A stretch of 54,615 bases of DNA from JBCBST01 sp039819115 (GTDB lineage: Bacteria > Bacteroidota > Rhodothermia > Balneolales > Balneolaceae): assembly GCA_039819115.1 (NCBI GenBank), contig JBCBST010000005.1, forward strand, positions 1 through 54,615, read 5' to 3'. Under the pieces are notes generated by a model, which saw only the letters and a program-made list of their open reading frames with translations, did no database searches and was not told the origin of the DNA. Position 1 is the first letter of the stretch. Each line of letters begins with the position of its first letter. Of this stretch, positions 17,081-26,850 are shown piece by piece. The translations under genes were made by a program, and so were the position numbers.

Positions 17081-18106
17081 CTACTCCTCATTCAGCCAGT
17101 TGAATAAAGAATCCAGCTTCGCTTCGTTCGTTTCGAGCCAGGTACCGGATTCTTCCCAGTAACTTTGGGAAATGTAGTAGGCAAACACATCGGAGTAATC
17201 GTTCTTGTGGATGTCCGTGAGCAGGTTCCCGTAGGTGTTCCACCAAAAACTATTCGATGTATCCTTCATATCCGACAGGTAATGGAAGAGTTGCTTGCTT
17301 ATAGATACAAATTTCTGTGCATCCGAAGTGTTCAAAGTATCCATCCCAATTTCGGCTGCCGTTAACAGGCTCAGCATCATCTCAATGCTACTAAACTCAT
17401 TCTTGTCGCCCGACAGACTGGCAAAGAGGTTCACCTCAATCCTCTTTTCGCCTTTTTTCTGAATACCCTGGAACATCGTGCTGATGAGCAGGTCCATATT
17501 TGTGACGGATCGCTCTGAGGTGGGTTCAATCAGCAAGCCCACATAAAGAGGAAGCATGGTTTTTACCTTAGCATTCTTATTGAACATCACTTCGCCAAGC
17601 AAGAAATGGCTGCTGGCGTGCAGGTTATTCATGGTGATCGAAGAGACTAATCGCTCTTGGGCAAGATCATACTTCTTGAGCCGATTATAAGTCACTGCGG
17701 CATTATAATTCAGCAGGTGATTTTCGGGATAAAGCTCCAGGGCTTTTTCATACACCTGAATCGCTTTTTTGGGTTTTCCCATTTCATCGAGGGCAGACCC
17801 GTTGATGATGGCACCGGCCAGATAGAAATCATTCTGCTCCTTAAGCACGATTTTACTCACTTTCTCTGCCTTTTTGTAGTCCCCCATGGTGAAGTAGGTG
17901 AGGGCCAATTCGTAATTGGCGTACGGATCATTTTTGCTAATGCGAAGAGCCTGTTCATACCGCTTGATGGCCTCTTTATATTCGCCCTTATCGTGAAGTT
18001 CAATGCCCTCCTGCACCAGTTGTTCAAACTCTGCGGGTTGGGTAAAAGCGGAACCCGAAAGGAAGAGGACGATCCATAGAGTGAGAAGAATGTATAACCA
18101 TTTCAT
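17081..18106 (-). CDS. Secreted TPR-repeat protein
   Basis: 341 residues. A signal peptide (about 1-23, ...SGSAFTQ) is followed by about four TPR units (residues 27-165, for example YKEAIKRYEQALRISKNDPY) and a C-terminal half without a recognised domain. Probably periplasmic and involved in protein-protein contacts. It is transcribed alone, convergent with the SbtA-like gene across the repeat region. No specific function can be named. Confidence 0.8.
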   Translation of the reverse strand: MKWLYILLTLWIVLFLSGSAFTQPAEFEQLVQEGIELHDKGEYKEAIKRYEQALRISKNDPYANYELALTYFTMGDYKKAEKVSKIVLKEQNDFYLAGAIINGSALDEMGKPKKAIQVYEKALELYPENHLLNYNAAVTYNRLKKYDLAQERLVSSITMNNLHASSHFLLGEVMFNKNAKVKTMLPLYVGLLIEPTSERSVTNMDLLISTMFQGIQKKGEKRIEVNLFASLSGDKNEFSSIEMMLSLLTAAEIGMDTLNTSDAQKFVSISKQLFHYLSDMKDTSNSFWWNTYGNLLTDIHKNDYSDVFAYYISQSYWEESGTWLETNEAKLDSLFNWLNEE

Positions 18107-18300
18107 GATGATCTCCGGGTTAACCTAAAGTTCCCGGAAGTTGTATCAAAAATATGAACAGGGGATGAAGAGTGACCGGAATATTTCGTGAAGGTGTGCT
18201 TTAATGCTGAAGGGGTTGATCAACAATTCATGCGAATTCTAAACTTCAAAATGCGCAAAATACGATCTCAAAACCGACGTTTCTGTAATGAACGGCAACG

Positions 18301-19095
18301 ATGATTCCGTCGAATCAATATCCTATTCTTGTATTGGAGTCCGCTATCCCCCCTCATGCTGAACCCCCGCACTGTTTAAACTGTGGCTGTACCGACGTAG
18401 ATCAATACTGCTTACGATGCGGACAAAAAACACAACCTACCAGGTTACCCCTTAGCGCCTTCCTGGAGGATGCCATAGTTACGCTATTTAGCATCGACAG
18501 CCGGTGGTATCGAACCATAACCGGGCTCTTTGCTCATCCAGGCAGGATCACCTTTGCGTACATTGAAGGAAAACGGGCATCCTATTTACCTCCCGTCCGA
18601 ACTTATCTCTCAATCAGCATCTTGTATTTCGTGGTGGTTCAATTTGTACAAAGCAACCAGGTGTTTCTGATTGATTTCTCCCCGGCACAGGGCACCACTG
18701 CCCAAATTGCCACAACCGTTAAATTCGCTCTCTTTTTCCTGGTTCCTATTTTTGGAGGTATTGTGCAGCTCTTCCACCGAAAACGGAATGCCTTTTACGT
18801 GGAATACCTCATCTTTGCTCTGCACATTCACTCCGTATGGCTGGTACTGCTGATGGTCAAAGACTTGGTCAATTGGGTGGATGTCATGACGACCTATGAA
18901 TGGGTGCATGTGCTGGTCTTTGTCATCACAGCCCTGGCTCAGCTGGCCACGTTTGTGTACCTGGTCCTTTATTTAAAACACACCTTCCAGCAGGGATGGC
19001 TCAACTCGATAGGCAAAGCGTTTGGGATTGTGGCTCTGTACATCCTCTGCGTGATCGCTGCTACTGTTTCCTATCTGTTTATATTTTATGAGTAG
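18301..19095 (+). CDS. DUF3667 membrane protein with zinc ribbon
   Basis: 264 residues. An N-terminal CxxC..CxxC ribbon (CLNCGCTDVDQYCLRCGQ, about residues 25-42) is followed by a conserved DSRWYRTITGLFAHPG segment and about four transmembrane helices (about 100-120, 135-155, 170-190, 205-262). This is the layout of the DUF3667 family of Bacteroidota, whose function is unknown. The gene stands alone and is divergent from the TPR gene. Confidence 0.82.
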   Translation: MIPSNQYPILVLESAIPPHAEPPHCLNCGCTDVDQYCLRCGQKTQPTRLPLSAFLEDAIVTLFSIDSRWYRTITGLFAHPGRITFAYIEGKRASYLPPVRTYLSISILYFVVVQFVQSNQVFLIDFSPAQGTTAQIATTVKFALFFLVPIFGGIVQLFHRKRNAFYVEYLIFALHIHSVWLVLLMVKDLVNWVDVMTTYEWVHVLVFVITALAQLATFVYLVLYLKHTFQQGWLNSIGKAFGIVALYILCVIAATVSYLFIFYE

Positions 19096-19405
19096 GGGAG
19101 AGTCTCCAGACCAGCCTGCTTGCCCGCCAGAGCCAGGTTTGGTAAAGGCAGCTTGTGCTTGGATTATCATGGTACCTGTAGAGGCATATGGTGATACGCC
19201 GCTACGAATCGAGGTGAGAAATATACCGGCTGGTCCCGAGAATGATATTTCTCCACTCATCCGTTATCCGACGGATTCGGTCGAAATGACAGCGTTAGTG
19301 GAGGACAATAGCCGAACTTATATCCTAAGATCCTGAACCAAGTTCAGGATCTTAGAAGAGCCATCATAAAGAAGCGAGGATGATATCCCTGCCTACCGGA
19401 CAGGC
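19096..19405. other. 310-base intergenic region with perfect palindrome
   Basis: Lies between convergent genes. The only clear structure is the palindrome at 19325-19355; CCTGCCTACCGGACAGG near 19387-19403 is a second small one. An 82-codon plus-strand frame overlapping the DUF3667 end has no gene-like features. Confidence 0.5.
19325..19355. terminator. Perfect 14-bp palindrome between convergent genes
   Basis: CTAAGATCCTGAAC and its exact complement are separated by CAA. The position between converging DUF3667 and ctp genes suggests a bidirectional terminator, but no T tract follows on either side, and the word also resembles dispersed REP-like palindromes. Confidence 0.5.
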
Positions 19406-21313
19406 TTACCCTTCGCTGTTGATGTTGCCAATGAGTCCGGCGCTGGCTTTTCCTTCGCGTAGGGCTTTTAAGCGGTCAACGGCATCCCAAAGGGTCATAG
19501 CTTCGTCCAGCGTGGTGTCAAATTCATCGTTGACGATAGGATAGAAGAAGGGCATACCCCATACCTGGCGGGCTAACTCGGCTTTCATTCGGGCTTCGCT
19601 CATCCACGATACGTCTTCAAAGTGTCCTGGCGGGATAAAGAGAGAGTCTTTACGGAATTCAGGCTCTGTAACTTTGTCGGTGATAATCATGTTCTGATCA
19701 ACCAGTTCGGCTTTAAATGCTTCCAGATCTTCTGGTGCCCAAGTGAAATCGGCTCTGAATTGTTCGAAATCGTCTTCCCATTTAGCACGGAAGTCATCTC
19801 CGTTGTTGTCCAGATAGTCACGCACAAACTCGAACGCTGCACGCTTACGAATGGCAAAATTGATTACATACCCGGAACGGGAGGTATCGGGCTGAATGAT
19901 GTAATCGGGTACGATACCGCCACCGCCGTACACTACACGACCGGCATCGGTTTTAAATTTCAGAGAATCAGGGATCTGATCGATGAATTCCGATGCATCA
20001 TTCATGGCATCGAAGTTACGTCGTACAATTTCGTACGCATATTCTTCACCACCTTCCACAAACGGCTTCTGAATCACCCGGCCCGAAGGGGTGGAATACC
20101 GGGATATGGTAACCCGGATGTTACTTTCATCCACCAGTTCATACTGTTGCTGAACCAATCCCTTACCGTACGTTCTGCGACCTACAATCAGTCCGCGGTC
20201 GTGATCTTGCAAAGCACCGGACACGATTTCGCTTGCGGATGCGGCTCCCTCATCCACTAAGACGATAACCGGATGATCTTTGAAATCACCATTTTTGCGG
20301 GACTTGTAGCTGTCTTCAAATCGGTCATGTTTGCTTTGGGTAGCTACCAGCGAGGTTCCTCTTGGAAAAAATTCTTCGGCAATGGCAATGGCCTGGCTCA
20401 TATACCCACCCGGATTGCCTCTCAAGTCGAGAACCAGCCGGTCCATACCTTCCTTACCCAGTTTGTCCATGGCCTCCATAAACTCGTCGTGCGTGGTCGC
20501 TGCAAAACGGTTTACTTTAATATAGCCGGTCTGTTCGTCCAGCATGTACGAACTATCAATGGTGAATAAGGGGATGTCGTCGCGGATAATGGTGAAATAG
20601 AGGGGTTCTGATACACCCGGTCTCAATACGGTGACCCGTACTTTGGAGCCTTTTTCGCCCCGCAGGTTATTTCGTACCTGGTCGTTGGTGTAGCCAATGG
20701 CACTACTGTCTTCAATTTCAATGATACGGTCGCCAGAGCGAATACCCAGTTCATCACTTGGTCCGCCGGAAATAGCAGTTACTACCGTTATCGTGTCTTC
20801 CAGTACGTTGAACAAGACACCAATGCCCTGAAATTTACCAGCGAATTCTTCCTGAATGAATTCGCTGTCTTCAGGTTCAATGTATACCGAATGTGGATCC
20901 AGAGTAGAGAACATCCCACGGATCGCTTCTTCGGTCAGCTTGGTCATATTCTCTTCGGTGTTATTCGATACGAATAAATAGGCTCGTTCAAAATTGGTGT
21001 AGGAGTCGCGTAAGGATCGGATGGATACGTTAGAGAAGGTAGTATCGATCGGAGAACCTTCCAGTTCCAATGTAGACAGGGTAGAGTCGTTAATAGCCTT
21101 AACCATGCGTTTAACGCTGGTTTGATACATATTCTCTATATCGGCATCGCCAAAATAATTGGAGAGGATACTGCGCTTCGCCTGGATGTATTTAGTCAGG
21201 TTAGTGGTATCGTCATTGGAGTCTTTTACAATGGGATCGATGCCCGTAAACTGAAGGATCAGCAGTACGGTTGCAATGATGACGTTGGGAATAATAAAAC
21301 GGCTAAAACTCAT
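19406..21313 (-). CDS. ctpA: C-terminal processing protease, S41 family
   Basis: Tail-specific serine protease of the cell envelope. 635 residues from ATG 21313, which follows AAAGAAG; a GTG ten codons earlier is possible. Order: N-terminal membrane anchor (about 8-25), helical domain, PDZ (about 155-245, FQGIGVLF, RSGDRIIEI), then the S41 core. The catalytic Ser is in GAASASEI (Ser359) and the Lys in RRTYGKG (Lys384), 25 residues apart as in E. coli Prc. RGNPGG lies in the core. It is last in a minus-strand group with rng, hslV and hslU, suggesting a protein/RNA quality-control unit. Confidence 0.92.
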   Translation of the reverse strand: MSFSRFIIPNVIIATVLLILQFTGIDPIVKDSNDDTTNLTKYIQAKRSILSNYFGDADIENMYQTSVKRMVKAINDSTLSTLELEGSPIDTTFSNVSIRSLRDSYTNFERAYLFVSNNTEENMTKLTEEAIRGMFSTLDPHSVYIEPEDSEFIQEEFAGKFQGIGVLFNVLEDTITVVTAISGGPSDELGIRSGDRIIEIEDSSAIGYTNDQVRNNLRGEKGSKVRVTVLRPGVSEPLYFTIIRDDIPLFTIDSSYMLDEQTGYIKVNRFAATTHDEFMEAMDKLGKEGMDRLVLDLRGNPGGYMSQAIAIAEEFFPRGTSLVATQSKHDRFEDSYKSRKNGDFKDHPVIVLVDEGAASASEIVSGALQDHDRGLIVGRRTYGKGLVQQQYELVDESNIRVTISRYSTPSGRVIQKPFVEGGEEYAYEIVRRNFDAMNDASEFIDQIPDSLKFKTDAGRVVYGGGGIVPDYIIQPDTSRSGYVINFAIRKRAAFEFVRDYLDNNGDDFRAKWEDDFEQFRADFTWAPEDLEAFKAELVDQNMIITDKVTEPEFRKDSLFIPPGHFEDVSWMSEARMKAELARQVWGMPFFYPIVNDEFDTTLDEAMTLWDAVDRLKALREGKASAGLIGNINSEG

Positions 21314-21407
21314 ACTTCTTTGATTACTGTGTAGGGAATACACTGTTTAAAACAGGAATAGTTTCAAACGTCAACGATTGTAATAAATAAAGTTGTATTC
21401 ACCAAGG

Positions 21408-22802
21408 TTATAAAATGTAATGACTCAGGTCTTTATCCTTCACAATCGTCTCTAACTGACGGTCCACGTACGATTTATCGATGGTAATGGAACCAGAATT
21501 AATATCGTCAGGAACGGCAAATAATAATTCATCAAACAGGGACGACATAATCGTGTGCAGGCGCCGCGCACCGATGTTTTCTACCTGGGCATTTACTTGG
21601 GCAGCAATGCGCGCTATTTCCGCAATAGCTTCTTCTGTAAAGGTGATTTCCACCCCTTCGGTAGCGAGCATGGCTTCATACTGTTTGGTCAGTGCGTTTT
21701 TGGGATGGCCCAGGATTTTGATGAAATCTTCTTCGGTAAGAGAGTTCAGTTCCACACGGATGGGAAAACGTCCCTGAAGCTCGGGTATGAGATCAGAGGG
21801 TTTGCTTACATGAAATGCACCGGAACCAATGAACAGAATGTGATCGGTTTTAACCAGTCCGTGTTTCGTGTTTACGGTGCTTCCTTCCACGATGGGTAGT
21901 AAATCGCGTTGAACCCCCTGGCGACTTACATCGGGTCCGGATTTACCGGCACCGGTAGAAGGCTCTGCAATTTTATCGATCTCATCGATGAAGATGATGC
22001 CCTGTTTTTGAACGCGCTCCACAGCTTCCTGAACGGCCGCTTCATGATCTATCAGCTTTTCGGCCTCTTCTTCGACCAGGAGAGGGCGGGCTTCTTTGAT
22101 GGGCATTTTTCGCATGGTCTTTTGCTTGCGACCCAGGTTGCCCAGCATGTCCTGGATATTTACACCCATTTCTTCCATGCCACCCGGGCCGAAAATCTGC
22201 ATCATCGGAGCACCTTTCGATGGCTGAACTTCGATTTCAATTTCCCGGTCTTCCAGTTCGCTATTCGCTAGTTTTTCTCTGAACCGGTCCCGTGTTCGCT
22301 CATTCAGCTCATCGTCGGACGCCGTTTCGGGATTAAAACCGGGGGTGTTGGTGGAAGTGAATCCCACACCGCTTTTTTTTACTGGCGGGATCAGGATATC
22401 CAGAATGCGTTCTTCGGCCCGTTCGCGTGCTTTTTCTTTCACCCGGTCCTGCATTTCCTGTTTTACCATGTTAATACTGATATCGGTAATGTCGCGGACC
22501 ATCGATTCCACATCACGCCCAACATAGCCAACTTCGGTAAATTTTGAAGCTTCTACTTTCAGGAAGGGAGCCTGGGCCAGTTTTGCGAGCCGGCGGGCTA
22601 TTTCGGTTTTTCCCACACCGGTTGGACCAATGAGGAGGATGTTGTTGGGTACAATTTCTTCGCGTATGTCTTCGTCCGCATTCATGCGGCGCCATCGGTT
22701 ACGCAGGGCGATGGCTACCGATCGTTTTGCTTCTTTTTGACCTACGATGTAAGTGTCCAGTTCGCGTACGATCTGTTGGGGTGTTAAACTCTGTTCCGTC
22801 AT
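21408..22802 (-). CDS. hslU: ATP-dependent protease ATPase subunit HslU
   Basis: AAA+ unfoldase that feeds substrates to the HslV peptidase. 464 residues. Walker A GPTGVGKT (59-66), Walker B IIFIDEID, an intermediate (I) domain of about 130 residues between them, and the sensor and small domains. The C-terminal ...LSHYIL matches the tail that inserts into HslV. It starts two bases after the hslV stop, so the two are co-translated. Confidence 0.96.
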   Translation of the reverse strand: MTEQSLTPQQIVRELDTYIVGQKEAKRSVAIALRNRWRRMNADEDIREEIVPNNILLIGPTGVGKTEIARRLAKLAQAPFLKVEASKFTEVGYVGRDVESMVRDITDISINMVKQEMQDRVKEKARERAEERILDILIPPVKKSGVGFTSTNTPGFNPETASDDELNERTRDRFREKLANSELEDREIEIEVQPSKGAPMMQIFGPGGMEEMGVNIQDMLGNLGRKQKTMRKMPIKEARPLLVEEEAEKLIDHEAAVQEAVERVQKQGIIFIDEIDKIAEPSTGAGKSGPDVSRQGVQRDLLPIVEGSTVNTKHGLVKTDHILFIGSGAFHVSKPSDLIPELQGRFPIRVELNSLTEEDFIKILGHPKNALTKQYEAMLATEGVEITFTEEAIAEIARIAAQVNAQVENIGARRLHTIMSSLFDELLFAVPDDINSGSITIDKSYVDRQLETIVKDKDLSHYIL

Positions 22803-22804
22803 CC

Positions 22805-23353
22805 TTAGTCCTCGATCTGTAGAAGGGTGCGGTTATGGTTGGTATAAATATCAATATCGGCGGCTATGCGCAGTGCTTCTTCCACAATGGTTTGGGCAGA
22901 AAGCTGTGGGGCATGCTTAACCATAGCCCGGGCTGCAGAAAGGGCATAGGAGCCTCCACTTCCAATGGTAACGATGTTATCATCGGGTTCAATCACGTCG
23001 CCCTGGCCGGAAATGACGAGTGCACTCGTCTTGTCCATAACAATGAGGAGGGCCTGCAGCTTCTGGAGGAATTTGTCTTTTCTCCAGTCTTTGGCCAGCT
23101 CAACAGCAGCACGCTGCATATTGCCGTTAAATTCGTTCAGTTTTTCTTCGTATCGCTCAAACAGGGTGAAGGCATCGGCGGTGGAACCTGCAAAACCGGC
23201 CAGGATATTACCCTGGTGTAACTTCCGGACTTTTTTAACCGTCGATTTCATCACGGTTTTGTCCATGGTCGCCTGACCATCACTTCCAATAGCGGCTTCG
23301 CCATTATGAATAATGCCCACAACTGTAGTTGCGTGAATGTCTGTAATACTCAT
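22805..23353 (-). CDS. hslV: ATP-dependent protease peptidase subunit HslV
   Basis: Threonine peptidase of the HslUV complex, proteasome beta-like. 182 residues. The catalytic Thr is predicted at residue 9 in HATTVVGI, so an eight-residue propeptide must be removed; E. coli HslV loses only Met. GSDGQATMDKTVMK, FAGSTADAFTLFE and IGSGG are family signatures. It lies between rng and hslU on the same strand. Confidence 0.96.
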   Translation of the reverse strand: MSITDIHATTVVGIIHNGEAAIGSDGQATMDKTVMKSTVKKVRKLHQGNILAGFAGSTADAFTLFERYEEKLNEFNGNMQRAAVELAKDWRKDKFLQKLQALLIVMDKTSALVISGQGDVIEPDDNIVTIGSGGSYALSAARAMVKHAPQLSAQTIVEEALRIAADIDIYTNHNRTLLQIED

Positions 23354-23400
23354 TACACTAATTATTTCGTAAAGAACCGGATGGGCAAAAACCCTGCCGT

Positions 23401-25179
23401 TTAATTCACTGGCTTGTTATAGTACTTGTTCCTGGAATTATTGCGGTTGTTCTGTCGATTTGGCGCTGAATTATTTGAGCGACCGTTGTTGCTTCGTCCG
23501 TTCTTAGCCGTTGGCTTTTTGGATATTTCCAGCCCGGATCGATCGCCTTTCACGCTGGCCAGTTCATCTACCGCACCTTCACGCTCAATCAATTCTTCCA
23601 GGTCGTCGCCTCGGAGTACGGGGATGCTAATATCGATATCAGAACCAACAAGAGTCGCTTTAAATTCACTTAGTGTAACGGTTTCGTCTTCTACCAGCCT
23701 GATATTGAGTTTGTACTTACGCATCCATTTCCAGCGGTGGCTACTCGTAAAACCGCCCACATTCAGGGTGGCTTTCAGGAATGGGTTGATATACAACTCT
23801 ACGGCACGGTAGGGAGTCTCATGCTTGAATTTGCTTAACCAGGTTTCCAGATCGGTTAAGATGGTGTTTTCGGATACAATGGTTCCGGTACCTGCACATG
23901 CCGGGCATTTGTTCGACACGGAGTTTACCACGCTTGGGCGGATACGCTGGCGCGTAATCTGGATCAGCCCGAAGTCGCTCATGCCAATAATGTTGGTTTT
24001 GGCAGGATCTTTACGGAATTCTTTTTTGAGTTCGTCGTAAATCTTTTTCCGGTTCTTTTCTTCTCTCAGGTCGATAAAATCTACTACGATGATACCTCCA
24101 ATGTCGCGGAGACGCAGTTGTTTGGCAATTTCCCGGGCCGATTCCAGGTTGGTTTTCAGGGAGTTGTCTTCCTGTTTTTGCTTGGCAGCATACGGGCCGG
24201 AGTTTACATCCACCACCCACATCGCTTCGGTTTGTTCAAAAATCAGGTATCCTCCCGATTTCATACGCACTTTAGGACTGAAGATGGAATTCACATCTTC
24301 CGAAATTTTCATGAAATCGAACAAGTGCTCCCGGCCTTTGTATAATTCTACATGGGGTAGCATCTGGGGTGCGATGCGGCCTACATAATCTTTGATCTGC
24401 TTATGCATCTTAGGATCATCAACCAGCACACGGTCGTACGTTTTGGCAAACAGATCGCGGATAAGACTGTCGGTCATATCCAGGTCGCGATACAGCAGCG
24501 ATGGTGGTTTGGCTTTATCTACCTGATCCACCAGTTGTTCCCATTTTTGAAGCACGTGTCGCAAATCTTCTTCAATGGCCTGTTCTTCCTGTCCGCTGGC
24601 GACGGTGCGTACAATCACCCCAAATCCATCGGGTACTTTGTTATTCAGAATTCCTTTGAGGCGGCGACGCTCTTTGTAGTTCGATATTTTCTTGGATACC
24701 GCAATGTAATCGCCCATTGGGATGAGTACCAGGAAGCGACCGGCAATGGTGATATCGGTAGATACTCTTGGCCCCTTGGAACCAATAGGTTCTTTCACAA
24801 TTTGCACCAGCAGGCGTTGTCCGCTCTTGAGCACTTTACCCGCCAGGATCTGCTTTTCGTGGTTGCTAAGATTGTCTTTGTTTTTGATGTCGGATCGGGC
24901 GTCACCGGGAATGGAGTTTTTTCCATTCAGCATGGCGATGTATTCATCGAGGTGGTCACCGGCATCCGAAAAGTGAAGGAAGGCATCCTTCGGAGTTCCC
25001 ATATCGATGAATGCGGCTCTGATTCCGCTCATCACCTTATGGACTTGCGCTACGTAAATATTACCAACTGTGCGTTGATTTTCTTCCGATTCTATAAAGA
25101 GCTGGGCTAATTCTCCATTCTCGATGAGCGCAATACGGGTTTGGCTGCCCGAACAGCTTATAATAATTTGATTTTTCAT
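23401..25179 (-). CDS. rng: Ribonuclease G/E family endoribonuclease
   Basis: Single-strand endoribonuclease for rRNA maturation and mRNA turnover. 592 residues. N-terminal S1 domain (about 35-125), RNase H-like and 5'-sensor regions, the catalytic metal-binding Asp in VVDVNSG and VVDFIDLR, and the Zn-link NKCPACAGTG. It ends with a basic, Asn-rich low-complexity tail (NNGRSNNSAPNRQNNRNN), shorter than the E. coli RNase E scaffold and probably an RNA-binding or degradosome-contact tail (inference). First gene of the rng-hslV-hslU-ctp group. Confidence 0.94.
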   Translation of the reverse strand: MKNQIIISCSGSQTRIALIENGELAQLFIESEENQRTVGNIYVAQVHKVMSGIRAAFIDMGTPKDAFLHFSDAGDHLDEYIAMLNGKNSIPGDARSDIKNKDNLSNHEKQILAGKVLKSGQRLLVQIVKEPIGSKGPRVSTDITIAGRFLVLIPMGDYIAVSKKISNYKERRRLKGILNNKVPDGFGVIVRTVASGQEEQAIEEDLRHVLQKWEQLVDQVDKAKPPSLLYRDLDMTDSLIRDLFAKTYDRVLVDDPKMHKQIKDYVGRIAPQMLPHVELYKGREHLFDFMKISEDVNSIFSPKVRMKSGGYLIFEQTEAMWVVDVNSGPYAAKQKQEDNSLKTNLESAREIAKQLRLRDIGGIIVVDFIDLREEKNRKKIYDELKKEFRKDPAKTNIIGMSDFGLIQITRQRIRPSVVNSVSNKCPACAGTGTIVSENTILTDLETWLSKFKHETPYRAVELYINPFLKATLNVGGFTSSHRWKWMRKYKLNIRLVEDETVTLSEFKATLVGSDIDISIPVLRGDDLEELIEREGAVDELASVKGDRSGLEISKKPTAKNGRSNNGRSNNSAPNRQNNRNNSRNKYYNKPVN

Positions 25180-25581
25180 TAGATAAAGTCCTTTCCTGAT
25201 AACCGCTCTTATTCTTTACGGTCCATTTTCGAAGTTTTTTAATGCAGTTTACACCTTCAAAAACGTCATGCAACGGGCGTTCAGCGCCAGAAGTGTGCAC
25301 GGTGTCAGGATTAATTTCAGGTAAAAGTGAGGGGTGGTGATCGCTTTTTGGATATGCCACCGAAAAAAGTATTCGTGTAAATCTGGTAAGTATGATTACA
25401 CCGTAGAGGAGAAAATCGAACGCAACATGATCATTAAAGGCAGTTGCTTCACATTGTAATGGAAATGGATATGACGAGTTTGTGCAGTGCACGTAAAATC
25501 TTTTCTAATATCTTTGACCAGGATTTTTCCCTGCTACAATATACAGGGCATCCGGCTATAATGTAAACGGTTTTTTAAGCC
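25180..25581. other. 402-base leader of rng / region after murA
   Basis: No credible gene; a minus-strand frame running into rng in another reading frame is a shadow. By length it could be a long rng 5' leader, as E. coli rne has an autoregulatory leader, but no specific structure was identified. No terminator for murA is obvious. Confidence 0.4.
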
Positions 25582-26850
25582 CTAAACGTCTTCTGCACGT
25601 TCAATCTGAGCTCCGACGGCATTTAGTTTATCCTCGAGGTTCTGGTATCCCCGGTCCAGATGATACACTCTCAGTACTTCGGAGGTGTTTTTTGCGACCA
25701 TAGCAGCAAGTACAAGGCTCACACTGGCACGTAAATCGGTACTCATTACAGATGCTCCGGTTAATGGAGTTTTACCTGTGATGGATACCGTGTTCTTATC
25801 CACATGCATATCGGCCCCTAAACGCACCAGTTCAGGTACGTAACTAAAGCGATCAAAATAAACGGTATCGGTTACTTTGCTCTTTCCCCGGGCCTGGGTC
25901 ATCATCGTTGCCCATTGAGCCTGTAAGTCGGTAGGAAAGCCGGGATAAATATCCGTTTTTATGGATACGGGTTTGATGGTTTCCGGTGCTTTAACCCGGA
26001 TAACCGAGCCATCAATATCAATTCCAGTACCCGTTTTTTCCATCATTCTGGTGAATGATCCAAGATGCTCAGGCCGGCATCCGGTCAGGGTGAGTTCCGA
26101 TTCAGGATGCATAGCACCGGCAATCATAAAGGTGCCCAGTTCTATTCGATCGGGGTCATTATGTATGGTTGTGCCTTCCAGTTTATCCACTTTTCGAATA
26201 GTGAGGCTGTCGGTACCCACTCCGGTGATATCGGCCCCCATTCGGATAAGCACTTCGCACAGTTGAACCACATCAGGTTCCTTTGCCGCATTTTTCAGTA
26301 CGAATTTTTCGGCTCTCAGCACGGAAGCCAGCAACAGGTTGACGGTAGCGCCCACACTACTGGGTTCCAGCTTAAACGTTCCACCAGGCACGGTTTCGGC
26401 CGCTTTGGCAAGCACATATCCCTTTTCAAGTTCAATATTGATGCCCATAGCTTCCATTCCCTTGAGGTGCAAATCGACAGGGCGTGGTCCCCATGCACAA
26501 CCTCCCGGAAGCGATACTTTAGCCTCGCCGTGTTTCCCAACGAGGGCTCCCAACATGTAGAATGAAGCTCTCATCTTCCGGACCAGATCGTAAGGGGCTT
26601 CCAGATGAGTTACATGTGTTGGATCTATAACCAGGGTATTTTCGGTATCCTGGTAATCTACCCGTGCTCCCACTACACGCAGCACGTTGTTGAAGGTATA
26701 GATATCCTGAAGGCGGGGTATGTTATGAATGGTTGAGGGTGTGTTGCCCAGTAACGTTGCAGCAATAACAGGTAAAGCGGCATTCTTTGATCCGCTGACA
26801 GCGATGGTTCCCTGTAGGGGGGAACCACCTTTAATTAAGAATTTATTCAA
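25582..26850 (-). CDS. murA: UDP-N-acetylglucosamine 1-carboxyvinyltransferase
   Basis: First committed step of peptidoglycan synthesis: transfer of enolpyruvate from PEP to UDP-GlcNAc in the cytoplasm. 422 residues. The catalytic Cys118 is in LPGGCAWGPRPVDLHLKG, so fosfomycin sensitivity is expected at this residue. The start is TTG, immediately after the stop of the biotin carrier gene, and gives the family N terminus NKFLIKGGSPLQG. Last gene of a four-gene minus-strand operon. Confidence 0.95.
   Translation of the reverse strand: MNKFLIKGGSPLQGTIAVSGSKNAALPVIAATLLGNTPSTIHNIPRLQDIYTFNNVLRVVGARVDYQDTENTLVIDPTHVTHLEAPYDLVRKMRASFYMLGALVGKHGEAKVSLPGGCAWGPRPVDLHLKGMEAMGINIELEKGYVLAKAAETVPGGTFKLEPSSVGATVNLLLASVLRAEKFVLKNAAKEPDVVQLCEVLIRMGADITGVGTDSLTIRKVDKLEGTTIHNDPDRIELGTFMIAGAMHPESELTLTGCRPEHLGSFTRMMEKTGTGIDIDGSVIRVKAPETIKPVSIKTDIYPGFPTDLQAQWATMMTQARGKSKVTDTVYFDRFSYVPELVRLGADMHVDKNTVSITGKTPLTGASVMSTDLRASVSLVLAAMVAKNTSEVLRVYHLDRGYQNLEDKLNAVGAQIERAEDV

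Noticed and set aside
19088..19336. 82-codon ORF overlapping the end of the DUF3667 gene
   Set aside because: No domain, no ribosome-binding site, and it runs into the palindrome; an opposite-strand frame there is equally unconvincing.
25061..25492. 143-codon minus-strand ORF upstream of and overlapping rng
   Set aside because: It overlaps the rng start in another frame by over 100 bases and lacks any protein-like pattern.
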